Below are positions 25,948-36,997 of a stretch of DNA of 64,000 bases, in pieces. Origin of the DNA: Piper betle (taxonomy: Eukaryota; Streptophyta; Magnoliopsida; Piperales; Piperaceae). Both the position numbers and the translations under genes were made by a program. Numbering within the stretch: the first letter of the stretch is position 1; each line of letters opens with the position of its first letter. The stretch lies in contig JAURVB010014977.1 of the NCBI GenBank assembly GCA_033002965.1, positions 239,411 to 303,410 of the forward strand, read 5' to 3'. A model generated the notes under the pieces. The model was not told where the DNA came from and ran no database searches. It saw nothing but the letters and a program-made list of their open reading frames with translations.

Positions 25948-26744
25948 CAATCAGCACCCCAAACCCTTACCAACATTGTCACTCTCACTCCCACCCTTAG
26001 CTCCCACTTCGTCGTAGTAGTTGTGTTAAGAAAAATCCCCAAAGTTCGGAGATCAACAACAACGAACGTAAAATATGGGAAAATAATATTAAAAAATAAG
26101 ATAAAATAAAACCAAAAGAACAAAGATTTAATGTGGAAAACCCTCCTTGTATCAAAAGTCAAAAATCACAGGAGAACAACGAATAATTCACTACTTTAAC
26201 TAAAGATTATAGCTATCAAACATATAAAGATGTATAAGAAAATTACTCACTCAACATATACTATTGAGATTATAAGATTTTTCTATCTCAATATAAGATT
26301 TCTATATTTCAATACTTTTACTATTGAGATTATAAGATTTCTCTATCTCAATACTTTTGTATAAAATTAAACTAGTGAATAATATTTTTCTTCTTTTTAT
26401 CTCTATATTCCTTTTATATTTCTCTTTTTTCTCTCACATCTTGTCTTGTTTTAGAATGAGGTAAATGAGTCCATATTTATAAAAATGTTTTGAGGTTCTT
26501 TATCTTCCATAGAGGAAGATAAAGCCACCTCTGTTTGGTATCCCGAGATTCTTTTAGTATTTTTGAGTGTGACAATGGGCTATATATCATAAATATTCAT
26601 AATTATAAATATTAACAATCTCCCACTTAGAGTCCGATTGAAACACATCAGTCATGATTCTTCTTCTACTTGTTCATTGCATAAGTCATTCACCTGCATA
26701 TTGGTGTGAATTCACCAAAGTTGAGCAAAAACTCAACTTTTGTC

Positions 26745-27060
26745 CCTCCATTGGTTTGGTCAACATGTTTGCCAGATACTTTTTTCTATCTATCTTCTCC
26801 AAACTTTAATATACCTTCTTCTAACAAAGATATGATATAATGATTCCTCAACCGAATATGTTTGGTCCTAGAATAAAATGCTAAGTTCTTGGCTAAATGG
26901 ATTGCACTTTGACTATCACTGGATAGCCTGCAATCAACCCCATTAAAACCTAACTCATTTATTAAAGTTTTAATCTAAATTTACTTCTTGCTAGCTTCTG
27001 TAATAGCCACATATCCAGCCTCGGTTGAAGATAGAGCAACGACGTACGATTCCAAGCTCA
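26745..27060 (-). pseudogene. copia pol, RNase H end, broken
   Basis: Minus-strand fragments SSTEAGYVAITEAS, SDSQSAIHLAKN and RTKHIRLRNHYI are the standard RNase H landmarks of Ty1/copia pol. They are in the expected order and immediately precede the polypurine tract and 3' LTR. Stops and frame changes break the ORF. Confidence 0.8.
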
Positions 27061-27639
27061 TAAGCCATAAGTGTTACTATATAAAATTAAGTGCCTCATT
27101 AATTAATTTTCTATTAATTTTCAAGATTTTAAATAAAAACATGATATAAAATTTAATATAACAAATGCTTAAAATAATCTAAGCCCTATGAGCTGAACTT
27201 GTAAAACCCACAATCCAAGTCAAGGTTTTATACTTGTGAACCAATCAGTTCAGCCATCTGTTTGCAGTTGAGTATGTTTTAAAATACGTGTACTGAGCCG
27301 ACGCTGGTTACGTGTATGATGGCTACTGTACCCAGGTATATGATGATAACGACATGTATATAGAAAGATGATGACCAGTTTATTTAATATATATCAGTAT
27401 ACTATATATATATATATATAATATAATATATTATAATGGATCGTAGAATTAGTTTTAAGCCGTTTATCGTGCTTGGATACGTTATAGGGCAGTTTGGGTG
27501 AATTAATAGTTATAGAGCATGTCATTGTGATGTTGTGACATGCATTATAATTTATGGGATTTTCTCTATTTTTTGGATTTTTTTAGGATTTACTACGATT
27601 TAGTTATTATTCTTAACTCACATGAAACGAGTTAAGTTT

Positions 27640-27965
27640 TATTTACGAGTTTGACACCGAAGTGTTTCTTCTCCCTCCCAACACTTGTCTTCCCCAAGCC
27701 GCCCCCTCTGCTTGTCATCGCAACCGCCACCGACACCACCGTGTCATTGATCGTCGCCGTCAGGCCCAGCCGTAGTGTTGCCATGCTGCCCCGAGCGACC
27801 CTATTGTCGCCTAGCCTCCTTAACGCAAGGAAGCCATGCCCTTGTGCTGCGCTTCCGTCTCCGATCGCGCCGCCAGCGATCGTCGCCACTGCTATCTAGT
27901 GGTTGCCTCGACGCCTTCGACCCTCCGACGACCTTCCCCAACCAGAGCAGAGCCCATCGCCACCC
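27640..27965. other. GC-rich island of unknown origin
   Basis: A C-rich island (CCGCCACCGACACC-type) in AT-rich DNA, open in several frames but with no recognisable domain. The AT-rich DNA to its left (27520-27600) resembles 32450-32550, which is also followed by a GC-rich island. The two may be copies of one repeat. Confidence 0.4.
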
Positions 27966-28843
27966 AGGCCGGCCGAATTTCTTTTATCTCTATATTCTTT
28001 TCTATTTTTTCCCCCTCTCACATCCTATCTTGTTTTAAAATGAAGCAAACAAGTCCATATTTATAGAGATGTTTTCAGGCCCTTCATCTTCTATGAAACA
28101 ACAAACGGTCACCTCTGGTATCCCAAAATTCTTTTAGTATGCCGGGTGTAACAATGTACTACATATCATTAATATTCATAATTATAAATATTAGCAAGTT
28201 GGCCATTTAAGACATCGGTGTAACCATCGTTGCTGTTGTTGTGCTGTGTTGTTGTTGTTTTTATGTTGTTGTTGCCGTTTTCCATTTAAGACATAGGATG
28301 CTTGTACACTGTGGGAGTTGGACGGAGAAGGGCATGAGATGGCGGTTGTAAGCCACTATTGTGTTGAATCCATTTTGATTGTGCTTTTTTGCTTGTTGAG
28401 ATTTTGAATAAAATAAGCTTAGCTAGAGGTAGAAAAGTAGCTTTGGGGATGGTAGAAGTGGTCATGTATATAACTGAATTTGTTGGTGGTGGTGTTTGTT
28501 GTCCATTTAGGACTTGGGATTCAATAATGGTGCAAGGAAAGAATTTGCTAGTTCTTAGATAAGATGTTACTTTTTGTTTTTCGATATACAAATCCATCTA
28601 TATGTTCGGTACTTGTTTTGCTTTCATTTGGTTGCAAACCATCAGTTGGCTTTTCCCATGAAACTTAATTTTTGACCAACTTGGTTCTAACACAAATAAA
28701 TTGATTTTTACCTTCTTATATTATGCTACTTGTGGAGGCTAATCTTTTAGTTTCAATTATTGAGCTTTGTTGCTGCTGTTGACTGTTATTTATCTTGTGA
28801 AAATACTTGTTCTTAATGTTTGTCTCTGCATATGAATCTTAAG

Positions 28844-28952
28844 GACCTGAAAGAGAGCTTCTTCAGCAAGCAGTTTTTGCAGAGTTACTTGCCCTTATTC
28901 CTGATGTGGATGTGCACATAGACCTTATTGGACCAGCAGTCCCGCAGTTTAG
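28844..28952 (+). pseudogene. Orphan exon, MYND-type zinc finger protein / MSS51-like C-terminal domain
   Basis: One exon flanked by AG and GT reads GPERELLQQAVFAELLALIP followed by VDVHIDLIGPAVPQFR. This resembles the C-terminal domain of plant MYND zinc-finger proteins related to yeast Mss51 (family pattern LGPEKELLQLAVFGEL...GPAVP). No neighbouring exon of this family was found, so it looks like a captured or leftover exon. Confidence 0.55.
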
Positions 28953-29689
28953 GTAGCGAGAAGAAAACTTCGACTTTGTTGTTGGCCATTATTTTTTTTA
29001 GTGTGTTCTCTTCAAAATGGATATGAAATTGATGAATGTAATTCTTGTTATTTAAAGTGTTTTCTTATCACCCCAATGGTCAGAAGATTTATGATCGTTA
29101 AAGACAGTGTACATGATCTAACAGAATAGCTTATCCTTTTTCTGCACACGCAGAAGAGAAAAATTATATTAAATCGGCTATTGATAATGATTTTAATCAG
29201 TTTTACTAATATTTGTGTATTACTGCATTAGCAGGGATTGTTGGAAAGGGATGTAATTTATAATTTATTGGACTTAACACATGATGTAATAACTATGAAC
29301 TTGAAGAGTACTTATGTACTAAACTTACATTTTTTATACGTTGTAACCGAGTGATAACTTTTGGAAAGTAGTATGCCATTTTGGTAAGATTTTATTTTTT
29401 ATCGATCATTTTTAATATATGTTATTTTCATCCATCTTCTCCCCAGCAGGGATGGGGAGAAAATTATAGTTCAAAGTTAGTGGATGCTTGTTGTATTTGC
29501 AAAACATCTAATGACAGACAAAACACAGTAACTCTGAGATTTTGGAACGGCTGTTATCATGATTGAATCAAAGATTTAGTAACTCTCTCTGGCTGATCCT
29601 CCGTGCATTTGAGTATCTAGCTTTGATCCTGACTTCTACTTTTCATTTTCTTATCCATGTTCAGGACACTTTTCCTCATTTCGTTTTTG

Positions 29690-30850
29690 CTGGGTAGCGA
29701 CATTAGTATGCTGTCTTTATTCTTGATTCCGACATTATACAGTTTAAGCTATTGTGATGATGCTGAAAATAGTAGTTATAATCTTGTAACTTTACACTGA
29801 ACTATAATTAAGCACTTCTTTCTCGTTATTGTTGTTAGTGATCACTATTGCCATTGAGACGATATATGGATATTTACTCATTCAGCTATATGAGAGTGTA
29901 TTTGCTCATCCAACTTGTATAGAATTGATAGGTGGAGATGATGCCAAAAGACCATAATTTATAGAATTGAATGGTGGAGATGATGCCAAAAGACCATAAA
30001 TTGGAACTTGTAATCCACGAAGATTATTTTTTTCATCTGAACTATCATCAACAGTCAATACTGTAAATGCTTTCATCTCTGTAGTTTGCTTTATTTGTAC
30101 AATTTTTTCAAAGCTGTAGAAATGAGTTGGTTTTTGGTGGTGTGCTCTTTATTTTTGTCTATCTCAATTTATTGTTTCTTGATAATAATAATGTTGGTCT
30201 ATCTCTAACGTGTTTGATAATATTGAGATTCCACGTCCCTTTATTGCGATGCCTGCCGATGAGTTCATGCTTACGAGTTTGAAGCTTTTATCATAGTTTA
30301 GATGACTGTTGTCTGTTAAATGTATTGCTGTCTCGGAAATTAATAGAAAAGATGGGTGCACCAGCTATCTTTTCAGATTATTGTGAAGAAGTTGCATATC
30401 TATCTTCCAACTGCATCAGCTCTATAAGGGGGCTCCCTCATTGTTCATGTATGCTAATATGGTTCTTGCTGATGCCCTTTGGTTTAAATTAAGTGACCTG
30501 AAATTCTTATGTGCATGTTCATATTGCAGATTCTGTTAAACCCATTCAGACAACCATTCGCAGTTGAAGGCACTGCCTTGTATATCCCTTGCTATTCAAA
30601 TTGCTTTCTTTTTGGCATATGATGCATAAAACAAGCAGAAAACATCTGAGAATGTCGTAATCTAGTCTGTAGCTGCTTTCACAACCTGAGAAGAAAAGTG
30701 AAACTTGAAACTTGATTCTCAATAACTGAGAGAGATCAACAGTAAATATCTGAGAGAAAGAATCCGAGAAATAATGAAAGAATATAGAAGTGGGCGTTGG
30801 TGATCTAGTTGATGGTAAATCTGTTTTGCTAATGTTAGCAATAGTAAATT
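29690..30850 (+). repeat. DUF295-array 3' flank module, copy 1
   Basis: Begins ATTAGTATGCTGTCTTTATT and runs through CCACGTCCCTTTATTGCGAT and GATGCATAAAACAAGCAGAA to GATCTAGTTGATGGTAAATC. The same order of blocks recurs at 33270-34490, 41350-42430 and 56215-57490, and inverted at 52440-53820. In the intact gene copies this module lies directly downstream of the DUF295 stop codon. No protein coding seen. Confidence 0.8.
29924..30002 (+). repeat. Short tandem duplication inside the flank module
   Basis: Two copies of a unit of about 42 bases containing GGTGGAGATGATGCCAAAAG and GACCATAA. The doubled state is also seen at 33285-33361 and 56470-56545. The inverted module near 53520-53560 seems to hold one copy. 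Confidence 0.7.
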
Positions 30851-30894
30851 ATGACAAGCTGAATCTATAACAAACTTCGGTTACAGAGTTACTC

Positions 30895-30902
30895 TATATA
30901 AC
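30895..30902 (+). promoter_or_regulatory. TATA box, left hairpin arm
   Basis: TATATAAC after TTACTC, about 145 bases before the ATG at 31044. The same position carries TATATAAC at the 36 kb gene and TATAAAA at the 50 kb gene. Confidence 0.55.
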
Positions 30903-31043
30903 ATACACATGAATCCTAATTCTTCCTACGATAGTTGACTGATTTATTGTTTTTGCTGTAAATGATAATAGTCTCTTCTCGCTTTTTTTGTTGCCAGGTT
31001 TGTAACAGCATTGGACGTTGTAGCTTCGTTTCCAATATCAAAA

Positions 31044-31356
31044 TGGGAAGACTTGCATGCTTTGTGTTCTTCGAGGAGGTAGAAGAATGGTGCCTCTACG
31101 ACGTCCTGCACCTGAGATGGTTAATGGGCGAGGAGGTAACGAGGTCCTGCACCGGAGATGGTTAGACGACATCCAATCTTGCGAGGCTCTCTACATGGGC
31201 TGGTTGCTGCAAATCGACTGCGGCAACAACCTTCTCCTCTTCCATCCTTCCACCGGACGACGGCTGCCGCTTCCACGAGATACTCGCCGCATGCCCATCC
31301 TCCAAGACTTCATCTTCAGCTTCACGGGCCCTTTCAAAAGAAGAGATAGCCACCTC
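31044..31356 (+). pseudogene. DUF295 deletion derivative in the hairpin loop
   Basis: Opens MGRLACFVFFEEVEEWCLYD like exon 1 of the intact genes. A GTCCTGCACCNGAGATGG block is doubled and the following segment lost, which breaks the frame. The text then continues to LQDFIFSF and jumps straight to TGPFKRRDSHLHK, which in intact genes lies near the end of domain 2. About 1.6 kb, including the intron, is missing. Directly after this the inverted 5' region begins. Confidence 0.85.
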
Positions 31357-31498
31357 CACAAATTAAGCAAGTCTTCCCATTTTGATATTATGTTGTTACA
31401 AATCTGTGAGCAACAAAATCGAGAAGAGACTATTATCATTTACAGCAAAAACAATAAATCAGTCAACTATCGTAGGAAGAATTAGGATTCATGTGTAC

Positions 31499-31507
31499 CT
31501 TATATAG
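31499..31507 (-). promoter_or_regulatory. TATA box, right hairpin arm (convergent)
   Basis: Minus strand TATATAAGG after TTACTC, the mirror of the box at 30895. The two boxes face each other about 600 bases apart. Confidence 0.5.
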
Positions 31508-32284
31508 AGTAACTCTGTAACCAAAGTTTGTTATACATAACAGAAGTTTGTTACAGATTCAGTTTGTTATAGATGGTAGTTCATTACTTTTGAGGACACG
31601 ACCGAATAGATAGTATGGTTCAATTGTCGATGTAATATGTGATATATGTAATGCAAATAAGTCTAAATAATATCATAATTTACTATTTCTAACATTAACG
31701 AAACAGCTTTACCATTAACTAGATCACCAACGCCCACTTCTATATTCTTTCATTATTTCTCGGATTCTTTCTCTCAGATATTTACTGTTGATCTCTCTTA
31801 GTTATTGAGAATCAAGTTTCAAGTTTCACTTTTCTTCTCAGGTTGTGAAAGCAGCTACAGACCAGATTACGGCATTCTCAGATGTTTTCTGCTTGTTTTA
31901 TGCATCATATGCCAAAAAGAAAGCAATTTGAATAGCAATGGATATACAAGGCAATGCCTTCAACTGCCAATGGTTGTCTGAATGGTAACTGAATCTGCAA
32001 TATGAACATGCACATAAGAATTTCAGGTCGCTTAATTTAAGAATCTTCAACATGAATCTGCAATATCAAAGTGATAACTAATCAAGAAAAGTGGTGATAA
32101 CATGGCTATCCACATGAACCGTTACGCCAAATAAATCATCTCATCTAGTGCAATCTTCAAATAACTCCAACACCTTCATACATCAGGGGTTCATATGCCT
32201 CGCTATTCCATTCCAACGACATCAAATTTCTATTTTGAGTCCTTGATTGTAAAAATTTGTTTAAAAAAAATCGTTGTAATACAA

Positions 32285-33135
32285 CCATAGTTGGAAAAAT
32301 CAGAATCTGAATCAGAATCTGTTTTCGAGGGAGTCATTAAATCAAATCAAATTGGTTTAAATCGGTCAGGAATCGGTTTAGTTGAATCGGCCCAAATCAG
32401 TCCTATACAAAAATTTCAATTTAGTGAAAATCAGTAGGTTTTAAATTATAAAACATGTCATTTTGATATTATGGCATATATTATCTTTTATAGTATTTTT
32501 CATATTTTTTGGATTTTTTTTTAATTATTTAAAGTTAGTTATTATTTTTGACTCGAGTCAGATTTGAGTCAAATTTTAATCATGAGAATGTCATGGCTAT
32601 TTCTTTTATTCCTTTCCCCTCTTTTCTCCCACACCCACTGCCCACCTTCCCCCGTCGCCGCCGCGCCCTGCCTCCCCCACTAGCTTCGTCCCGTCCCTCC
32701 CCATCACCATCGCCCAGCCCCGCCTCCCCCTACCGGCCCCACCCCATCCCCCCTGTGCCCCTTGCCCTGCACTAGCCCCACCACCCCCGCCTCGCCCTGC
32801 CCTGCTCCCCCAGCTGCCGTCCCACCCCACCACCTCCTCCCCTCCAAATCGTCTCCCCCTCGCCCCTCACCCAACCCCCGGTTGCCCAGTCACCGCCCTC
32901 ACCGCTCGTCGCTTGCCGTTGCTGCCCCCGCCCGGTTTATCACCGCCTTCATGAATTGGCCGATTTGGGCCGATTCTGAAATCGGCTCGAATCGGTCAGA
33001 ATCAGCTCAAATCGGCCAATTCACGGAACGATTCTTATTAAAGATAATTTACCCATTAAATCGGATCAGAAACCTTCCGATCTGACTTAAATCAGCCGAT
33101 TCCGAGTGGAATCGGCCGATTTCTACATCTATGAA
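32285..33135. repeat. Unclassified element rich in AATCGG motifs with a GC-rich core
   Basis: Both ends (32285-32410 and 32950-33130) are dense in AATCGG/CCGATT motifs. The ends are loosely inverted relative to each other (CATAGTTGGAAAAATC against the complement CATAGATGTAGAAATC). The core (32620-32940) is C-rich and reads open in several frames without a domain. It separates the hairpin locus from the next flank module. A decayed DNA transposon is possible. Confidence 0.4.
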
Positions 33136-33269
33136 TACAATTGATCAAATGACATAATTTACCTGAGCTTTATTGCAGTAAGAAACACTTCTTTGATGCA
33201 TAGCTGCAAAAAAAGAAGTCTAATATTGACTCGGATTGGAAGGGAGTCGTTGAATCGGACCTATTCGTA

Positions 33270-34490
33270 TATCAACTTGTATACAATTGAAAGGTGGAGG
33301 TGATGCCAAAAGACCATAAATTATATAATTGAATGGTGAAAATGATGCCTAAAGACCATAAATTTTAACTTGTAATCCACGAAGATTATTTTTTTCATCT
33401 GAATTATCATCAACGGTCAATACTGTAAATGCTTTCATCTCTGTAGTTTGCTTTGTTTGTACAATTTTTTCAAAGCTGTAGAAATGAGTTGGTTTTTGGG
33501 GCTGTGCTCTTTATTTTTGTCTATCTCAATTTATTGTTTCTTGACAATAATAATACTGGTCTATCTCTAAAGGCTCTAAAGTGTTAGATTATATTGAGGT
33601 TCCACGTCCCTTCCTTGTGATGCCTGCTGATGAGTTCGCAAACTAGTTTGAAGCTTTTATCATAGTTTAGATTATTGTTATTGTTGTCTGTTACATGTAT
33701 TGCTGTCCCGAAAATTAATAGAAAAGATAGGTGCACCAGCTATCTTATCAGATTATTGTGACGAAGCTGCATATCTATCTTCCAACTGCATCAGCTCTAT
33801 AACGGGGCTCCCTCTCACTATTCCTATAAGCTAATATGGTTCTTGCTGATGCCCCCTTTGGGTTAAATTAAGTGACCTGAAATTCTTATGTGCATGTTCA
33901 TATTGCAGATTCAGTTAAACCCATTCATACAACCATTGGCAGTCGAAGGCAGTGCCTTCTTTTGGCATATGATGCATAAAACAAGCAGAAAACATCTGAG
34001 AATGTCGTAATCTGGTCTGTCGTTGCTTTCACAACATGAGAAGAAAAGAGAAACATGAAACTTGATTCTCAAAAACTAAGAGAGATCAACAGTAAATATC
34101 TGAGAAAAAGAATCCGACAAACAATGAAAGAACATAGAAGCGGGCGCTGGTGATCTAGTTGATGGTAAATCTGGTTTGTTAGTGTGAGAAATAGTAAATT
34201 ATGATCCTATTAGACTTATTTGCATCACATATATCAAATATTTGAACCAAACTATCTATTATGTTGGCTGCTCAAAAGTAATGAACTACCATCTATATCT
34301 TACTATCTATGAAAGAAATTTGGCTTCTGAAAGAAGCTTCCGCATTGCTTCTGAAAGCAACTTAAGACATGTTACTTGAAAATATAAACAGTAATTTATT
34401 TATTTTATTGTAATCTTAAAAGAAAATAGTGGGTTCCAACTTCCGTCCAGGGAAAAAAGTAATGATCAATTAAGTCATATCGGATATGGC
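33270..34490 (+). repeat. DUF295-array 3' flank module, copy 2
   Basis: Same block order as 29690-30850. It lies directly downstream of the minus-strand DUF295 gene that ends at 34496 and extends to GGAAAAAAGTAATGATCAA, a stretch also found beside the 57.5 kb gene. Confidence 0.8.
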
Positions 34491-34495
34491 TTCTT

Positions 34496-36634
34496 CTAAT
34501 GAATGGGGCATATGAAGGGGGAAGGAACGATATTCTTGCCGGTCGCTCTGTCAAATCCAAGCCTGACACCTACGGGTACAACCCACAACTGCAGGTGGCG
34601 ATCTCTTCTTATGAAAGGGCCGGTGCTTGTGTTTATGTCCACCCCAATGCGATGCCACAAAAGCTCGTTACCCCGATCTCCAACAAACTTGGACAAACAT
34701 ATCATGTTCGCCATCTCCGGTTTAGCAGCCGTAGCCACGAAACAAGCCTTTGGTCCTGCAAACAATGTCTTGTCACCAATGTCTTGCACTTCCCTCCACC
34801 TACGATGAGAAACCGAATCCAATATGTAAACTCCAATCGGGTTATGGGTCCGATCCATAAACACCGAGATGAGGTCGCCGGAGTCTGATTTTATCAAGAA
34901 GCAGCTCTCCGCCGGCGTGAAAGGGTCGAATGGCATGTGTACGTCTATGACAACCCATGTATTTGTTGCCGGATTGTAGGTACCCAATCTCCCGTTCAAG
35001 TCAAGGCAATAGAAGAGGCCATTGTAGTAAACCGGATCGGAGAGGAGCCATGTAGTTTGGGGGTCGCTATGGTAATGTAATTGCTGCACGGCATTTGACT
35101 CCTCGGGATCATTAGTATTTAAGCGGATCAAAGAGATGACACCTGTTTCCTGATATGAATATATGGAGAAGAGGAGGCAGCCCTCACAAGAAGGTGAACA
35201 TGAAAGAGCATACTTGGAGTGTACCAACATGCACTCTTCTTGATCTGCAGGAATAATTATGTCAATTCTCGCTCTGGTAAAAGGATTGAAGAGGAATTTC
35301 GAGTGATTTTCCCCAACCACCACGAGCCAACCGTCGTCGGTAGCACGACATAACTCTTTGTCTAGTAATTCCGGGATGTGGAGCTCATAGATGGTGTTGG
35401 AGTTGGAGCTGGGATCGATGAATTTGAACGTAGCATCGTACCCATTTGCGAACATGAGCCATGGAGTCTTTGGGGACCAAGTCACCACATCGGCTCCTTG
35501 CCGTGCAAACCTGGGATTTGATCTGATCGTGACGTTATTAAATACTTTCGGTAAATTATACTTGCCATGCACGTCTATTTGCATATCACGATCTTCCTCC
35601 TCCTCCTCCACAAAGAACTGAGAAATTCAGAAACAAGGTGCACGCATGCAGGCATAAGCATATTAATCAGCATAATATATATAATAACAAAAAAGAAGTA
35701 ATAAGTAAACGATGCAATTATTTGGCTAACTAATTATAACTAAACTGCGACGTACCCAATTGAAGCAGTTGTAGTCTTCGAAGTGTAGATCACCATGGTA
35801 GTGGGTAGTGAGGCTACGGCAATGCACGTCGAAAGAACAAATATCATTATAATTTGGGGAGAGAAAATAAACCATCCCTCTTGTGGTGTCATCGGGATCA
35901 GCTGGCAAGGAACCAGAATATTGTCGTCCTATCATAAAAAAACTGTTACCAATACTTGTTGCGGTTTCCCAATCATGGGACGAGAATGTCCACCTGTACA
36001 CCCGAAATTCATTGGGGTGGAGGACGAAGTGCTGCACCATGTAAAGCTGCCCAACAGATTCGATCAGAGAGTTTTTGTAGAAGGAGGAATTAGCATGAAA
36101 ATGGTCCAAAGGAAAACAGGCTATATCCGGAGTGGACGACGACAAGCTGGGCGCGTCTATGGCTATAACAAATGATTTCGTGGCTGCGTAAATCTTATCG
36201 TTGCATAGGACTGCATCGTAGACGGCCAAGCTATTCTGCCAGACGGGGAACCTATGCTGTATACTCCACCGAGCGCCGACTCCCGGGCGGCAGACGAGGA
36301 AGAAACCGCCGAACTTGTGGATGGCGACGACACTGCAGTCCGGCGGCGGGGCGACGAAGCGGAAGATGAAGTCTTTGAGGGTGGGCATGCAGCGAGTGTC
36401 TCGCGGAAGCGGCAGCCGTCGTCCGGTGGAAGGATGGAAAAAGACGAGGTTGTCATCGCAGTTGATTTGCAGCAACCAGCCCATGTAGTGAGCCTCGCAA
36501 GATTGGATGTCGTCTAACCAATCAACAAATCTGCTGGTTACCTCCTCGCCCATTAACCATCTCCGGTGCAGGACGTCGTAGAGGCACCATTCTTCTACCT
36601 CATCGAACAACACAAAGCATGCAAGTCTTCCCAT
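34496..36634 (-). CDS. Two-domain DUF295 (KIB1-4 beta-propeller) protein, copy A
   Basis: Two exons (36634-35756 and 35617-34496) with a GT-AG phase-0 intron of 138 bases give about 666 aa. Exon 1 (293 aa) is one DUF295 domain: SCEAHYMGWLLQI, FFLVCRPG, NSLAVYDAVLCNDKIYA, ending FEDYNCFNW. Exon 2 (373 aa) starts with an acidic EEEEED run and holds a second DUF295 domain: VTWSPKTPWLMFANG, CEGCLLFSIY, DPVYYNGLFYCLDLNGRLG, ending SPFICPIH. No F-box is seen. DUF295 proteins are plant-specific predicted propellers of mostly unknown role, often fused to F-boxes. Here the codon aligned with the exon-2 ATG of the other copies is GTG, so exon 2 is unlikely to be a separate gene. By eye the protein differs from copy C at about 26 of 293 exon-1 and 13 of 371 exon-2 positions. 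Confidence 0.85.
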
Positions 36635-36774
36635 TTTGATATTAGAAACGAAGCTACAACGTCCAACGTTGTCACAAATCTGTCAACAATAAAAACCACA
36701 AGAGACTATGATCGTTTACAGCAACAACAATCAATCAGCCAACTATCATAGGAAGAATTAGGATTTATGTGTAA

Positions 36775-36783
36775 GTTATATAG
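36775..36783 (-). promoter_or_regulatory. TATA box of DUF295 copy A
   Basis: Minus strand TATATAAC after TTACTC, about 140 bases before the ATG at 36634; conserved in position in the other copies. Confidence 0.5.
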
Positions 36784-36799
36784 AGTAACTCTGTAACAT

Positions 36800-36957
36800 T
36801 TAGAAGAAGTGCAAAGCCTTTCACTTTAAGAGGGATAGGGTATGACATCAAAGGGCACAACATATAGTGATGTGAAAGAGGGCTAGTTGAATGGATTATT
36901 GTAGAAGTATGTGTTGTCTAAATTTCCGACAATTATAATTAAAATTATATGCTTATT

Positions 36958-36997
<40 letters not shown>

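Larger units (their letters stand above)
25960..28196 (-). mobile_element. Decayed Ty1/copia LTR retrotransposon
   Basis: On the minus strand the order is 5' LTR remnant (28196 to about 27970), internal DNA, RNase H remnant, polypurine tract (26618-26632, AAGTGGGAGATTG-like), then the 3' LTR from 26617 (TGTTAATATT) toward about 25960. The two LTR pieces match over about 200 bases, including the block ending in ATTCTTTTAGTAT. Most of gag-pol is missing and replaced by other DNA. The left LTR end is not sharply defined. Inserted next to, and apparently truncating, a DUF295 remnant. Confidence 0.7.
30485..32043. repeat. Hairpin: inverted repeat with arms of about 575-680 bp
   Basis: The left arm (30485-31060) and right arm (31365-32043) are reverse complements over nearly their full length, except for an extra block of about 120 bases at 31560-31680 in the right arm. 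The arms contain array flank sequence plus the DUF295 promoter, leader and first codons. The loop of about 300 bases holds a DUF295 deletion derivative. The two promoters point at each other. A transcript crossing the locus could fold into a long hairpin. Confidence 0.85.

Noticed and set aside
32548..33085. Proline-rich ORFs around 32.6-33.0 kb
   Set aside because: C-rich repeat sequence open in several frames with no domain, start context or splice pattern.
34499..34888. ORFs of 101-129 aa on the plus strand opposite the DUF295 gene (same at 57495-57884, and 97-aa ORFs opposite or in another frame of exon 1)
   Set aside because: They are shadow frames of a strongly conserved coding sequence; the minus-strand frame has the domain match and splice sites.
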